64,000 bases of DNA, taken from positions 353,955 through 417,954 of the forward strand of contig NZ_KE384363.1 of the NCBI RefSeq assembly GCF_000425405.1. The letters are read 5' to 3'. The notes beneath the pieces were generated by a model that worked only from the letters and a program-made list of their open reading frames with translations, was not told the DNA's origin and made no database searches. Of the stretch, positions 46,001-55,677 are shown piece after piece (position 1 is the stretch's first letter; the number at the start of each line of letters is the position of its first letter). The stretch is from Ferrimonas kyonanensis DSM 18153. GTDB lineage: Bacteria > Pseudomonadota > Gammaproteobacteria > Enterobacterales > Shewanellaceae. The position numbers and the translations under genes are program-made.

Positions 46001-46487
46001 CGGTTATCGTGGTTCCTTCGAACTCTGGCACAAAATAGCGCTTCTGATCCCAGGTCAGGTTGGCGTCCTTGTTCTCCTCCTCGACGTTGATGCACTCCTG
46101 CCATTTATCTTCGGTGCACTTAAAGTCGATGTAATTACCAGGAATGGTCAGAACCGGGGCCAAGTTCATGTCGGCATCCCAACGGGTGTCGTGCCCCAAG
46201 CCGATGGTATCGCGGTCAATCTGACGAACCTCGATGCCACTGGCATTTCTTCTCAGGGTCACCAGTTTCGGGTCACCCTGAGTGAAGCCCCGAATCGCTG
46301 CCGCATAACGGGGCGCCTTGCCGACGCTGCGAATATACAGGTACTGACGCTCCGAGGCCTTATCCAGATCGGCGGTGGCAACCTGCCTTATATCCTTCTC
46401 TAACTTATCATAGGGTTCTTCCCCTGCACCACAACCTGACAGCGCAAATACGCTGGTGATGGCCAGGGATAATACTGACTTTCTCAT
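43038..46487 (-). CDS. Large zinc metalloprotease, metzincin type, lipoprotein
   Basis: 1149 residues. The signal peptide ends A-L-S-G-C19, a clear lipobox, placing it at the envelope surface. The active site is H563-E-L-G-H567-x2-G-x2-H573, a full metzincin zinc site, with Met615 in SSQMDYN as the Met-turn. Long regions on both sides of the catalytic core (about 480-640) have no recognised domains. Similar large zinc-dependent lipoproteins occur in Shewanella-like genomes. The beta-barrel gene 23 bases upstream on the same strand is probably co-transcribed, suggesting an outer-membrane pair. Substrate unknown. Confidence 0.85.
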   Translation of the reverse strand: MRKSVLSLAITSVFALSGCGAGEEPYDKLEKDIRQVATADLDKASERQYLYIRSVGKAPRYAAAIRGFTQGDPKLVTLRRNASGIEVRQIDRDTIGLGHDTRWDADMNLAPVLTIPGNYIDFKCTEDKWQECINVEEENKDANLTWDQKRYFVPEFEGTTITELNISDLFTFGECVEEVGTPHLLEDASWRGYEMDLDKGVLNLEIEHTYQASMSCINQFYRGSLDNLSFSTTEFISIVAVDQLASADYKALPYSEDEKGTYGFFTSSHNYRDATDSDGVDGYVRTYMNRFNPAKESVTYHLSNNFFEPKNKPFLDAAYESVTAINLQNAMFKTGFPEVKLAQANDKRHGDLRYSNITLFDEPLDNGLAGYGPSAANPLTGEIVSARVNQYSSNLKQGAVRYYRQVRLDYNRGKLDADTTSALTGVEYQKAAEVSDSPKLVVSAEAEAAYEQPQHALLVSAPALPVRPKDNSFTALAEFEQSTQDYWSEHSMMHVDNVYATGGSTRQLPAGIKGHEIDWQTPELWVDGSVGGKLIAFEKMPVSLQDELTTKLAAQAFAGTLTHELGHTFGLRHNFSGSTDRHNAFTKEQLAAMATAFADAGYPGLTANAEFSSQMDYNVNRFATTFEPYDLAALRFGYAREVETETGEFVSLKVQDDKRREELRNGIVNGETRFGALYNVAQDNELRSYAFCTDGHVSLNSNCNRGDAGADLDEIAQFYIDRYQDSYETMNLRHNRQVLFEDQAISYALSRKALFNDIRQFIEDSARRGELEEKFNLPSDFWVKNCEELASQGEDAWYCAASRAEQRAAEFFLTLMGEKDATVDLFLNWKDGRRQRFDSMSLSKFQERYGSSLGLEPGEVLTHLSNKTAEMGQAVWSGLKPEFQSQLTVEAVVGGRLLNGLKAPVSSPDHPYVNERDVLGVWPDKLLAVRALVSRTTNRSTSGRSYNALVDLPEVHTLFTDMLCEMTVGDGIGFGANDALTLVDACHQNDDLEKFLPQGADFVNSSIEALPSYPNSVASFFGFATSQGAPKGRSNLLEMMLYQVVDASWDSDYRGEQKARLWREHVGIHLDGPALATEASIVLNGRNYVATSENVLALALIRRINEIDAWMVANPDSLATEPFPGTTIGELLNGQVSRDRQVLTYLPVL

Positions 46488-46510
46488 CTTTGCCTCATGC
46501 TCATCTGTAT

Positions 46511-47365
46511 TTATAAATATTTGGTAACGGATATATAAAAGGTGGAACTTTTCTTGTTGTAGAGTTCGAACCCTTGATAAGGCCCAATTTCCGGGTTATA
46601 GAATCTGCCGCTGTTGTTATGACCGATGGCCACTACGGTCGATGGCATAAACTCCCACCCCAGTTCCTGGGCAAAAGTAAAGGAGTCATCCAAACCTTTG
46701 CCATAGTAATTTTGGGCCCAGCGGTAGCGACCGTTGACTTCGATGTACCAGTGTTTCGAGAACTGCCACAGGCCATCGGCCACCAGGTCAAACTGGTGCT
46801 CCGTCAATACCTCTTTGCCGGCGGTTTTGTATTTATAGCTGTTGTATTGATACCGGGGAGACAGATAGAAATTCCACGCCTCATCCGGGGTCCAAAACAG
46901 GTAAGACGCCAGCCTCGGCGCGTATTCGAGTCGCTGCTTATCGGATAGGCGACTGCCGGGCAGATACACCCCGACACTGCCCTTAACCGACCAGGTATCG
47001 TTTATCTGGTGCAGCGGTGTGCGAAACTCAAAGAATGGGTCGTAAAAGCTCGACTCCTGCCCATGCAGGGTTTCCTGCTCACCGCCAACCGTCAGTAGCC
47101 ATTGGCCAAAGTCGGTTTTATAGCTGACGCGAGCGTCGAAGTTAAACGCCTCAAATGAGTTGATACTCTCTGAGCTGTAGCTGTTTCTGGCGTAACCGGC
47201 GCTGACATAGCCCGACCAGCTGGACTGCTGATCCTGCGAGATGTCGTACTCGATGGCCGCCTGGGATCCCCCAGACAGACACAGAGCACTGAGCGCCAGC
47301 CACGCCCTGGCCCGACCAGTACAGTTACGTCGACGCAACTGGGCCGGGGACGGTGCTGATTGCAT
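46511..47365 (-). CDS. Outer-membrane beta-barrel protein, unknown function
   Basis: 284 residues. A long signal peptide (basic N-region, then WLALSALCLSGGSQAA) precedes a mature part of repeated amphipathic strands rich in Tyr and Trp (SWSGYVSAGYARNSY, WYIEVNGRYRWAQNYYGKG) and ends TFYISVTKYL. About 12 strands are expected. ATG at 47365 is chosen with AGG nine bases upstream; a TTG lies nine bases earlier. It is the first gene of a unit with the metalloprotease lipoprotein. No family assigned. Confidence 0.72.
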   Translation of the reverse strand: MQSAPSPAQLRRRNCTGRARAWLALSALCLSGGSQAAIEYDISQDQQSSWSGYVSAGYARNSYSSESINSFEAFNFDARVSYKTDFGQWLLTVGGEQETLHGQESSFYDPFFEFRTPLHQINDTWSVKGSVGVYLPGSRLSDKQRLEYAPRLASYLFWTPDEAWNFYLSPRYQYNSYKYKTAGKEVLTEHQFDLVADGLWQFSKHWYIEVNGRYRWAQNYYGKGLDDSFTFAQELGWEFMPSTVVAIGHNNSGRFYNPEIGPYQGFELYNKKSSTFYISVTKYL

Positions 47366-47440
47366 ATCATCCAACCTAAAAATTAATTCGAATTATGATT
47401 GCTGTATTGGAGAGTTAGTTTTCCAGTCAAAACTGGATAA

Positions 47441-47854
47441 CTAAGAAGGACAGCCTTTTACTGGCTTAATCCAGTCCAAAAGAATGGAGTGTGGATTTTT
47501 CGCAGAAAGAGTCGGCTTATTGCAGTGATAAAAATAGCTAACCAAGCCATAAGCAAGGAATATGAAGAGATAAATGGGAACGTCGATTTCCACACTTTGA
47601 GACTCATACTCATTGCTCAAGCCTGAACTTGAATACAATACACTTTTTGAAGGTGCATTGGGTTTATTGCATTGAGCCGAAAATCTCTGAGCCCCTTTGA
47701 GTTGACCTGATTCTATATCTAAATTACAGGCAGCTAATTTAGCCGTGCCTTGGTCTGCATAATCCGAATAAATAGACAGGCCGGTGAAACTCAAAAGAGT
47801 CACCATCAGCACCGCTATAATTATTCGGACGTTTAACAACACCAACACCAACAT
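47441..47854 (-). CDS. Hypothetical membrane protein in low-GC DNA
   Basis: 137 residues with two hydrophobic segments: an N-terminal helix (VRIIIAVLMVTLLSFTGL) and a second (IYLFIFLAYGLVSYFY) near residue 105, enclosing a periplasmic loop with two Cys. Base and codon use is visibly more AT-rich than in the flanking genes, suggesting recent acquisition. ATG at 47854; a GTG lies 18 bases upstream. No convincing ribosome site and no family, so expression is uncertain. Confidence 0.5.
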   Translation of the reverse strand: MLVLVLLNVRIIIAVLMVTLLSFTGLSIYSDYADQGTAKLAACNLDIESGQLKGAQRFSAQCNKPNAPSKSVLYSSSGLSNEYESQSVEIDVPIYLFIFLAYGLVSYFYHCNKPTLSAKNPHSILLDWIKPVKGCPS

Positions 47855-47872
47855 GTAAATATTTATTGCCAC

Positions 47873-48250
47873 ATTTTACTGATGACAATAAAAAGTAAAG
47901 GGACCCGAATTCTAATCATGTAAAAAATGACAGATCAAGTAAGCAAAAGTAAGAATTCCGAGAATTGTATACAACAAACTGAAATTTGTGGCTCAGCCTA
48001 CACTTTTGCCATTAGCAATTTACACCCACCGCCACGCAAACCAACACCGACATCACCAACAGCTCACCAAACCCCAACAATTAACCTTTGTCTTTCTCAG
48101 TGTAAACTCACTTTCACCGACCCGATCACGATAACCCCACCAGGCAGGAACACTTTCTTCCAACTCGTTCAGCTTGGCTTCAGCTCTTTCCATCCCCCCA
48201 ATTCCCACTTACCACTTATGAATAGAACCGAATCATTTGCGCATAAAAAA
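47873..48250. other. Gene-poor AT-rich spacer before gsk
   Basis: About 380 bases in which I see no credible gene, RNA or repeat. A plus-strand frame (47927-48280) is Pro/Thr-rich, lacks a ribosome site and runs into the gsk terminator, so it was not accepted. Confidence 0.5.
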
Positions 48251-48275
48251 ACGCCTCAAGCAGAACTTGAGGCGT
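48251..48275 (-). terminator. Terminator of gsk
   Basis: A 10-bp stem (ACGCCTCAAG / CTTGAGGCGT) with a CAGAA loop, followed on the minus strand by a T-rich tract. Confidence 0.85.
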
Positions 48276-48305
48276 CTTAGGGTCTGTGGGTGTTCTGAGT
48301 GGCGT

Positions 48306-49607
48306 TTAGCGCTCCCAGTACGCCTCTTCCAGGCTGTCCTCACGCTCGGGCAGTGCCCGGGACAAGCGAGGTGAGTGCTGAGCCAGCACTTCGTAACTGA
48401 CCCGGTTGGCATATTTGCAGATCTGAGCAAACGAGGAGTAGCACAGGCCATCGAAGCGGTGCTTGCTGGAGGTCGGCAGGTTGGTTCTGTGATAGAAGTT
48501 GGCCGCCATGTCATGCAGCAGTGCCGACAAGGCGCCGTCACCGGCACCGTTGGTGTTACGAATCTTCTCCGGCCCGCCCATGAACGGGGCGATGTGCGAG
48601 AACACCTTCAGTGGCTCGGCGCAATCGCTCTTACGCATCGGACGAGAGAACTCGTAGTGATTGAACTCCGGAATGGAGCCTGGCAGCAGGGTGTGCGACG
48701 TCTCGCGCTTGGTCTCTTCGCTGGTGTAACCCGCCATATACAGCCCCGCCGGTCCGGCGGTGCACAGCACCAGATCACACCAGTCCAGCGCCTTCTCACA
48801 CGCCAGCAAAATGTCTTTTTCGCCGGTCAGCGCTTCTGCCTCTTCCTCGTTCATGGCCAGCACCGTAACGTGCTCGGCAATGAAGGACTGCCACCACTGC
48901 GGATCCTCCTCGATCAGGAAGCGGGTTCCCAGCGTCAGCACCACCGGTACGCCCGCCGACTTGGCGTACTCGATGGCCGCCATAGCCGCATCGGTGATGG
49001 GATCGCCGCCGGCCCGCATCAGGTAGGCGGTCAACACCAGCGCCGCACCGGACTGAACCAGAGCCTTATCGATGTAATTCGGGGTCAGCTTATCCATGGC
49101 ACCTTTGGAGATGGCAAAGGTGCGCTCACCACAGTCGGAGATCAGGGTAAAGCAACGGCCGATGGGGCCTTCTACCGGCTCCAGATGGTCCAGATCTACC
49201 CGTGAAGAGGTGTTGCACAGATAGCGGTAGGCGTAGCTACCAATCAGAATATTGCGACTCATCACCCCAAACAGCACCGAACGGTCGTCGGCCAGGGTGG
49301 AGTAGTTGTGCAGGGTGTTGCCGATGGTGCCACCAGCAAATTCATTGGAGATCAGCGCCCGCTGCTTCAACTCGTCGTACAGAGCATGAGCAGTGGCGTC
49401 GTCGATCAGCATCGAGTTGCCCTTTCGCAAACCATGGCGGGCGATGAAGTCATCGTCGACCTTGGCCTCAATGTCCACCAGAGTCTGGTCAATACCGGTG
49501 ATGTGGGTATGTTTAGGACGAATTACCGGGTTCAATTCATTGGTGAGGGGGTCCCGAGCATCTACCGGAAAGTAGTGCTTGGACTTGCGTTGGCCAGGGA
49601 ATTTCAT
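48306..49607 (-). CDS. gsk: Inosine/guanosine kinase
   Basis: 433 residues (E. coli Gsk 434), PfkB/ribokinase fold. Diagnostic stretches include MKFPGQRKSKHYFPV at the N-terminus, FAGGTIGNTLHNYSTLADDRSVLFGVM in the substrate region and the catalytic GPEKIRNTNGAGDGALSALLHD anion-hole motif near the C-terminus with the base Asp in GAGD. It phosphorylates guanosine and inosine in purine salvage, and follows the hemH-gsk order found in relatives. Its own terminator follows. Confidence 0.95.
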   Translation of the reverse strand: MKFPGQRKSKHYFPVDARDPLTNELNPVIRPKHTHITGIDQTLVDIEAKVDDDFIARHGLRKGNSMLIDDATAHALYDELKQRALISNEFAGGTIGNTLHNYSTLADDRSVLFGVMSRNILIGSYAYRYLCNTSSRVDLDHLEPVEGPIGRCFTLISDCGERTFAISKGAMDKLTPNYIDKALVQSGAALVLTAYLMRAGGDPITDAAMAAIEYAKSAGVPVVLTLGTRFLIEEDPQWWQSFIAEHVTVLAMNEEEAEALTGEKDILLACEKALDWCDLVLCTAGPAGLYMAGYTSEETKRETSHTLLPGSIPEFNHYEFSRPMRKSDCAEPLKVFSHIAPFMGGPEKIRNTNGAGDGALSALLHDMAANFYHRTNLPTSSKHRFDGLCYSSFAQICKYANRVSYEVLAQHSPRLSRALPEREDSLEEAYWER

Positions 49608-49751
49608 TGCGCGTCAACCGTGCTGATAGCGAATCATCCATGCAGTGTAGACCCCGCCTCGCGCCTGCGCGCGCCTTGGCAGGACTGCCCGAATCCGAGA
49701 CGCAAAGTGCGCCCCGGAATGGCGGGCGATTCTAGCAGTTGACCGTGGCAA

Positions 49752-50753
49752 TTACCAGTTCTGCATCTCCTTCTGAACCAGTTCACTCATCATCGCGATG
49801 TGATCCGGCGCCGCATTCAGGCAGGGAATAAAGTGATACGCCTCGCCTCCGGCGGCCAGGAACTCACTCTTACCCTCGATGGCGATCTCCTCCAGAGTTT
49901 CCAAGCAGTCCACCGAGAACGCCGGGGTAATGATGTCGATGGCCTTGACGCCCTGCTCAGGTAAGGCTTCCAGGGTCTCATCGGTATAGGGCGTCAGCCA
50001 CTCCTCTTTGCCAAAGCGGCTCTGGAAACACACCATCCATTGGCCTTCAGACAGGCCCAGCTTGGCCGCCACCAGTTCACCGGTGCGCAGACACTGAGAC
50101 TGGTAGATGTCCCCTTCCTCTACGAAGCGTTTTGGCACCCCGTGAAACGACATCAGCAGTTTCTGGCCGCGGCCATGCTGATTCCAGTGTGTCTGAATGC
50201 TGTTGGCCAGCGCCTCGATGTAGGCGGGGTTATCGTGGTAGTCACGTACCATCCGCAGGTGAGGGAAGGTCCGCATGCCAGCAAACTCGCTGGCAATGGC
50301 GTCAAACACGGCGCCAGAGGTGGAACAGGAGTACTGAGGGAACAACGGCAGCAGCACCACTTTGTCGCAGCCCTGCTCCAGCAACTCATCCAGGCCCTGG
50401 CGCATCGACGGCGCCCCATAGGTCATTCCCAGAGCAACCGGCACCGCCTGCCCCAAATCTTGTTGCAGGCGCGTTTGCAGTGCCTGCTGCTGTTCACGGG
50501 AGATCACCATCAACGGTGAGCCGCCCTCCTGCCACACCGATTGATAGGCCTTGGCCACCTTCTTCGGTCGAAACCGCAGCACAATGCCATTGAGAATCGG
50601 CTGCCACTGCCAGCGCGGCAGATCGACTACGCGCGGATCACTGAGAAACTGCTTCAAGAAAGCACGCACGGCGGGGGCGGTCGGGGCCTCAGGCGTGCCG
50701 AGGTTAACCAGCAGTACGCCGGTCTTGGTGTTTTGCATATCCCTGATGTCCAT
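49752..50753 (-). CDS. hemH: Ferrochelatase
   Basis: 333 residues. It inserts Fe(II) into protoporphyrin IX, the last step of heme synthesis. KTGVLLVNLGTPEAP opens the protein; the metal-binding His lies in LLMSFHGVPKRFVEEGD, and the FQSRFGKEEWLTPYTDE and TPAFSVDCLETLEEI blocks are diagnostic. The true start may be the ATG at 50738, which has AGGG just upstream; the ATG at 50753 adds five residues. Placed between adk and gsk as in Shewanella-like genomes. Confidence 0.95.
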   Translation of the reverse strand: MDIRDMQNTKTGVLLVNLGTPEAPTAPAVRAFLKQFLSDPRVVDLPRWQWQPILNGIVLRFRPKKVAKAYQSVWQEGGSPLMVISREQQQALQTRLQQDLGQAVPVALGMTYGAPSMRQGLDELLEQGCDKVVLLPLFPQYSCSTSGAVFDAIASEFAGMRTFPHLRMVRDYHDNPAYIEALANSIQTHWNQHGRGQKLLMSFHGVPKRFVEEGDIYQSQCLRTGELVAAKLGLSEGQWMVCFQSRFGKEEWLTPYTDETLEALPEQGVKAIDIITPAFSVDCLETLEEIAIEGKSEFLAAGGEAYHFIPCLNAAPDHIAMMSELVQKEMQNW

Positions 50754-50825
50754 CTAGCTGAGAGTGAGTTCGCTGTTATACGAAAGGCATTCAATTCCGT
50801 TCAGATTATCACTCTCATATATAAC

Positions 50826-50854
50826 AAAAAAAGCCCGCAAAAGCGGGCTTTTTA
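50826..50854. terminator. Terminator between adk and hemH
   Basis: An 8-bp stem (AAGCCCGC / GCGGGCTT) with an AAAA loop, flanked by A7 on the left and T5 on the right. On the minus strand it terminates adk, so hemH has its own promoter. Confidence 0.85.
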
Positions 50855-50903
50855 TCTTAATCACACTTCGCGGCCGACCCCAGTCGACGGCGACTGCAGC
50901 TGT

Positions 50904-51623
<720 letters not shown>

Positions 51624-51746
51624 TTAAGGTAGACTTTCGGTTAATTCAGGGCTGAATCAGGCACTAACAAGCGAAAATGATTGAGTTTTATACCTTTACG
51701 GTAATTAGGCTCAGTGGCAGGCAGGCATTCAATGGCGCTAAAAACA

Positions 51747-51773
51747 GGCAAGCCGGTGAATCACCGGCTTGCC
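51747..51773 (-). terminator. Terminator of the cnoX gene
   Basis: A 12-bp perfect stem (GGCAAGCCGGTG / CACCGGCTTGCC) with an AAT loop; on the minus strand it is followed by TGTTTTT. Confidence 0.82.
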
Positions 51774-51795
51774 GCAGCATGACGTTTTCACGCCA

Positions 51796-52644
51796 TTAAT
51801 ACAACAAGCTGTACAACTTTTTGCGGTATTGATTGGCGATGGGATCGCCCTGCCCCAGGGCATTCACGATGTCCATAAACACTTTGCGAGCCTCACCGTC
51901 GGCAACGCTCAGATCCCGTTTCAAAATCACAAACAGAGCAGACAACGCCTCCTCCTGCCGACCGGCTTGATTGTAAGCCACCGCCAGAGCCACCACGGCA
52001 TTGACGTCGTCCGGGTTTGCATCCAATTTAGCCTGCAAAGCCCGAATTTCTGGCGTATCCGCCGCTTCCAGCGCCAACTCCAGCTGGGCCATCAATGAGG
52101 TGTACTGGCCATCCTGATCCGCCAGGGCCACCGTTGCCAGCAACGGCTCGGCATCCGATGCCCGCCCCAGTTGCAGGTAGGTCTCGGCCAAAGCCAGTTT
52201 CACTGGCCCGTTGTCCTCCTCCGCCTGAGCCTCGCGCAACAACGGCAGTGCCTCGGCAAACTGCTGCTGCGCCATCAACTGCTGCGCCTGCTCCAACTTG
52301 AGTTGCCACAGCTTCGGCAGGTATTTCTCCAGCAGTTGATCCACCATGGCATCGGGTTGAGGCCCGGCAAAACCGTCCACGGTCTGCCCCTGGTTCAGTA
52401 CCAGCACCGTTGGCAACGCCTGAATGCGGAAGTACTGAGCCAGCTCCATCTGCGCATCGCAATCGACATTGGCCAGCACAAATTGCCCCTGGCGTTCATT
52501 GGCTAACTGAGTCAGACGCGCATTGGTGGGGTCACACTCAGGAGCCTGACGGGAGAAGAAATTCAGTACCACTGGCCGGCTCTGAGACGCCTCGACCAAT
52601 TGCTGAATATTTTGGGCATTCGCTTCGATGATGGATGCTTCCAT
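51796..52644 (-). CDS. cnoX: Thioredoxin-fold / TPR co-chaperone CnoX (YbbN)
   Basis: 282 residues (E. coli 284). Residues 1-110 are a thioredoxin domain in which the CXXC site is degenerate (FFSRQAPECDP keeps one Cys), as in CnoX proteins that lack reductase activity. Residues 115-280 form TPR repeats (EQAQQLMAQQQFAEALPLLREAQAEE, LALAETYLQLGRASDAEPLLATV). CnoX holds oxidatively unfolded proteins and passes them to GroEL or DnaK. Located directly downstream of htpG, another chaperone gene, 53 bases away. Confidence 0.9.
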   Translation of the reverse strand: MEASIIEANAQNIQQLVEASQSRPVVLNFFSRQAPECDPTNARLTQLANERQGQFVLANVDCDAQMELAQYFRIQALPTVLVLNQGQTVDGFAGPQPDAMVDQLLEKYLPKLWQLKLEQAQQLMAQQQFAEALPLLREAQAEEDNGPVKLALAETYLQLGRASDAEPLLATVALADQDGQYTSLMAQLELALEAADTPEIRALQAKLDANPDDVNAVVALAVAYNQAGRQEEALSALFVILKRDLSVADGEARKVFMDIVNALGQGDPIANQYRKKLYSLLY

Positions 52645-52697
52645 GTACGGATCCTAAATGGCCGGAGCAGCGCTCCGGCTGTGACTGTCAATATCGG

Positions 52698-54605
52698 TTA
52701 TTTGGAGAGTTCCAACCACAGGCTGTTCAGCTGAGTGACGAACTCGGACGGATCGTCCAGGCTGCCACGCTCGGCCAACATTGCCTGAGACAACAGCAGT
52801 TCCGCCCACTTACCAAAGCGAGCCTCATCCTGCTCCTGCTCTAACTTAGCGACCAGCGGATGGTCCATATTAAGCTCAAATACCGGTTTTACCTCAGGTA
52901 CCGGCTGTCCCATGGCCTTCATCATCTTCACCATCTGGCTCGACATGTCGTGCTCGGAGGTGACAATGCAGGACGGAGAGTCGGTCAGGCGTTGAGACAA
53001 CTTCACCTCTTTCACCTTCTCACCCAGGGCGTCTTTAAAGCGGCTCAGCAGACCTTCATGCTCCTGAGTGGCTTTTTCCAGTTCGGCTTTCTCCTCATCG
53101 GAATCGCCCAATTGCAGGTCGCCCTGAGTCACGGAGATGAACTGCTTACCGTCAAACTCGGTCAGGTGGCTCATCAGCCACTCATCGATGCGCTCGGACA
53201 TCAGCAACACTTCGATGCCTTTCTTGCGCAACAACTCCAGGTGTGGGCTGTTCTTGGCCGCCTGATAACTGTCGGCCACGATGTAGTAGATCTTGTCCTG
53301 GCCCTCTTTGGCCCGCTCCAGGTAATCGGTCAGGGACACGGTCTGGGCATCGCTGTCGGTATGGGTAGAGGCAAAACGCAGCAGTTTGGCGATCGCCTCG
53401 CGGTTGCTGTAATCCTCTGCCGGCCCCTCTTTCAGGACATTACCGAATTCGTTCCAGAACTTCTGGTACTTGTCGGCGTCGTTCTTGGCCATCCGCTCCA
53501 GCATGGTCAGTACCCGCTTGGTCATGGCGGTGCGCAGGCTCTGGGTCACCTTGTTGTCCTGCAGAATCTCACGGGACACGTTCAATGGCAGATCATTGGA
53601 ATCGAGCAAGCCGCGAACAAAGCGCAGATACTGAGGCATAAACTGCTCGGCATCGTCCATGATAAAGACCCGTTGTACGTACAGCTTGAGGCCGTGCTGG
53701 CGATCGCGGTTGAACATATCAAACGGCGCCCGTGACGGGATGTACAGCAAAGAGGTGTACTCCTGCTTGCCTTCAACCTTGTTGTGTACCCAGGTCAGCG
53801 GATCTTCAAAATCGTGGGCGATGTGTTTGTAGAACTCCTGATACTCCTGCTCGGAGATGTCAGACTTACCCCGGGTCCACAGCGCCGTGGCCTTGTTGAC
53901 CGCCTGCCACTGGCCTTCGGTAGCCGCAATGGTCTCGCCATCCTGCTCACGCTCGGGCTCGCCTTCCTGCCACATCTCTACCGGAATGGAGATGTGATCG
54001 GAGTACTTACCGATGATGGACTGCAGGCGATGGCCGTCCAGAAACTCTTTTTCGTCATCGCGCAGATGCAGGATGATGTCGGTACCGCGCTGAGGCTTGT
54101 CGATGGTGGCCACGGTGAAGTCGCCTTCACCCTGAGATTGCCATTCGACCCCGTCGCTGGCGGCCTGTGATGCGCCTCGAGAGCGCACGGTCACCTTGTC
54201 GGCCACAATAAAGGCGGAGTAGAAGCCTACCCCGAACTGTCCGATCAGCTGGGAATCTTTGGCAGAATCACCGGACAATTGGGAGAAAAAGTCAGCGGTG
54301 CCAGACTTGGCGATGGTGCCGAGATGCTCAATCACCTCGTCCCGGCTCATGCCGATGCCGTTGTCACTGATGGTCAGGGTTCCGGCGCTGATATCGACGC
54401 TCAGGCGAACCTTGAGTTCACCGTCGCCATCGTAGAGGCCGGCATCGGACAAGGCTTTGTAGCGCAGTTTATCGGCGGCGTCGGCGGCGTTAGACACCAG
54501 CTCGCGCAAGAAGATTTCCTTGTTGGAATACAGAGAGTGGGTCATCAGCTTCAGCAGCTGAGAGACTTCCGTCTGAAAGCCATGGGTTTCCTGTTGCACG
54601 GACAT
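52698..54605 (-). CDS. htpG: Chaperone HtpG (bacterial Hsp90)
   Basis: 635 residues. The GHKL ATPase domain has [40 protein letters not shown] and [17 protein letters not shown]; the middle domain follows with VNVS-type [11 protein letters not shown], and the C-terminal dimerisation domain ends [13 protein letters not shown]. It is an ATP-dependent chaperone in the cytosol. No heat-shock promoter was identified by eye. Upstream lies an unusual truncated regulator gene in place of the usual direct recR neighbour. Confidence 0.97.
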   Translation of the reverse strand: MSVQQETHGFQTEVSQLLKLMTHSLYSNKEIFLRELVSNAADAADKLRYKALSDAGLYDGDGELKVRLSVDISAGTLTISDNGIGMSRDEVIEHLGTIAKSGTADFFSQLSGDSAKDSQLIGQFGVGFYSAFIVADKVTVRSRGASQAASDGVEWQSQGEGDFTVATIDKPQRGTDIILHLRDDEKEFLDGHRLQSIIGKYSDHISIPVEMWQEGEPEREQDGETIAATEGQWQAVNKATALWTRGKSDISEQEYQEFYKHIAHDFEDPLTWVHNKVEGKQEYTSLLYIPSRAPFDMFNRDRQHGLKLYVQRVFIMDDAEQFMPQYLRFVRGLLDSNDLPLNVSREILQDNKVTQSLRTAMTKRVLTMLERMAKNDADKYQKFWNEFGNVLKEGPAEDYSNREAIAKLLRFASTHTDSDAQTVSLTDYLERAKEGQDKIYYIVADSYQAAKNSPHLELLRKKGIEVLLMSERIDEWLMSHLTEFDGKQFISVTQGDLQLGDSDEEKAELEKATQEHEGLLSRFKDALGEKVKEVKLSQRLTDSPSCIVTSEHDMSSQMVKMMKAMGQPVPEVKPVFELNMDHPLVAKLEQEQDEARFGKWAELLLSQAMLAERGSLDDPSEFVTQLNSLWLELSK

Positions 54606-54695
54606 TCTGTTGTTCTCCTAGGGTTCGCTCAATCAATGTCGTCTTACAATCAGATGGGGACGACCAGAGCGAATTCAAGCAATTCCCGGAAGAAA

Positions 54696-55526
54696 TTAGG
54701 AGATCAGCCACAGACTGGCGTTTTCATAGACAGCCCGAGACAATGGCACCACCTGCAGTCGCTGGCTGCCGACAGCGATGGAGGTTCCCAGCCGCGAGCA
54801 TACGGCACCGTTGATGGCCTGATCATGGGCTTTCAACAAACGACAATCGTGCCAACTGTCCTGCAGCTGCAAGCGGCCACGGCTCCAGCAAAACGGCCCA
54901 CAGGATTCCACCATCCGCTCCATCGCCGCGCTCATGTACACCGGGCTGCGGTCACGACGAACAATGGCCAGGGCGCTGTCGTTGTCGATGTGTTCCGATT
55001 GCCATTGACTCAGGCGTTCATGAACCAGATCGGCGATACTCAGGGCCGATTTCATCGCCATTTTCATGTGATCCGACAGCACCCCGAATGCCTGCTGCTC
55101 CTGGGCGGTATATTGCCGACAACGGGCGGGCCGGTTCATGGCAAACACCGCCCGGCTTAGGCTGGCATTAAACACCTGGCCAATGGCAAAATCCGCTTCC
55201 ATCTCGGTGTACCACTTCTTGACCGGGCTCTGTTCCAGCTTTTGGCGCAGACTCATGTCCATGCAGATGCTGGTGTCCGGCAAGGCCCTCGCCTTCTGAT
55301 AGCAAGGGTCACATTCGATCTGCTCCAGATACTGAAACGCCAAATCATCAATGCCATGAGTGCCGCACAACATATGCAAACCCTGACCGTTTTGACGGGC
55401 ACTGGATAACAGGACTTTTGAGTTACCAAAGGTGGGAGAGATCTGCTCCAGCAGCGCGCTCCATTGGCCGTCCACAGCACAATCGTACGCTCGCTCGATC
55501 AGATCGAAGAGTTTTTCGTCATCCAT
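54696..55526 (-). CDS. LuxR-family-like sensor protein lacking the HTH domain
   Basis: 276 residues. The layout (YDCAVDGQWSALLEQISPTFGNSKVLLSS, CDPCYQKARALPDTSICMDMSL, a GAF/PAS-like core with FNASLSRAVFAMNRPARCRQYTAQEQQAFGVLSDHMKMAM) resembles the sensor half of LuxR regulators with a PAS-like domain. The protein stops at SLWLIS, where those proteins normally enter a C-terminal HTH, and none is encoded in any frame of the 90 bases before htpG. Start at ATG 55526 with GGGGA seven bases upstream. It may be a relic or a DNA-binding-free signalling protein. Confidence 0.6.
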   Translation of the reverse strand: MDDEKLFDLIERAYDCAVDGQWSALLEQISPTFGNSKVLLSSARQNGQGLHMLCGTHGIDDLAFQYLEQIECDPCYQKARALPDTSICMDMSLRQKLEQSPVKKWYTEMEADFAIGQVFNASLSRAVFAMNRPARCRQYTAQEQQAFGVLSDHMKMAMKSALSIADLVHERLSQWQSEHIDNDSALAIVRRDRSPVYMSAAMERMVESCGPFCWSRGRLQLQDSWHDCRLLKAHDQAINGAVCSRLGTSIAVGSQRLQVVPLSRAVYENASLWLIS

Positions 55527-55626
55527 AACGTCGTCCCCAAACACGCCTCAATCTCAGGGCGCAAACTTCACCAATATTTTTTACATTTATTAACACTCTG
55601 TCACAAACAGTGTAGGCAGACAAAAA

Positions 55627-55655
55627 AAATCCCGCCAGTAACAGCGGGATTTTTT
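55627..55655. terminator. Terminator of the dnaX-ybaB-recR operon
   Basis: A 9-bp stem (AAATCCCGC / GCGGGATTT) with an 8-base loop and A-runs and T-runs on the two flanks, just after the recR stop. Confidence 0.87.
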
Positions 55656-55677
55656 ATACGAAAGGTGCGACCTAAGC

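Noticed and set aside
47927..48280. 117-codon plus-strand frame before gsk
   Set aside because: Pro/Thr-rich without a ribosome site, and it reads through the gsk terminator.
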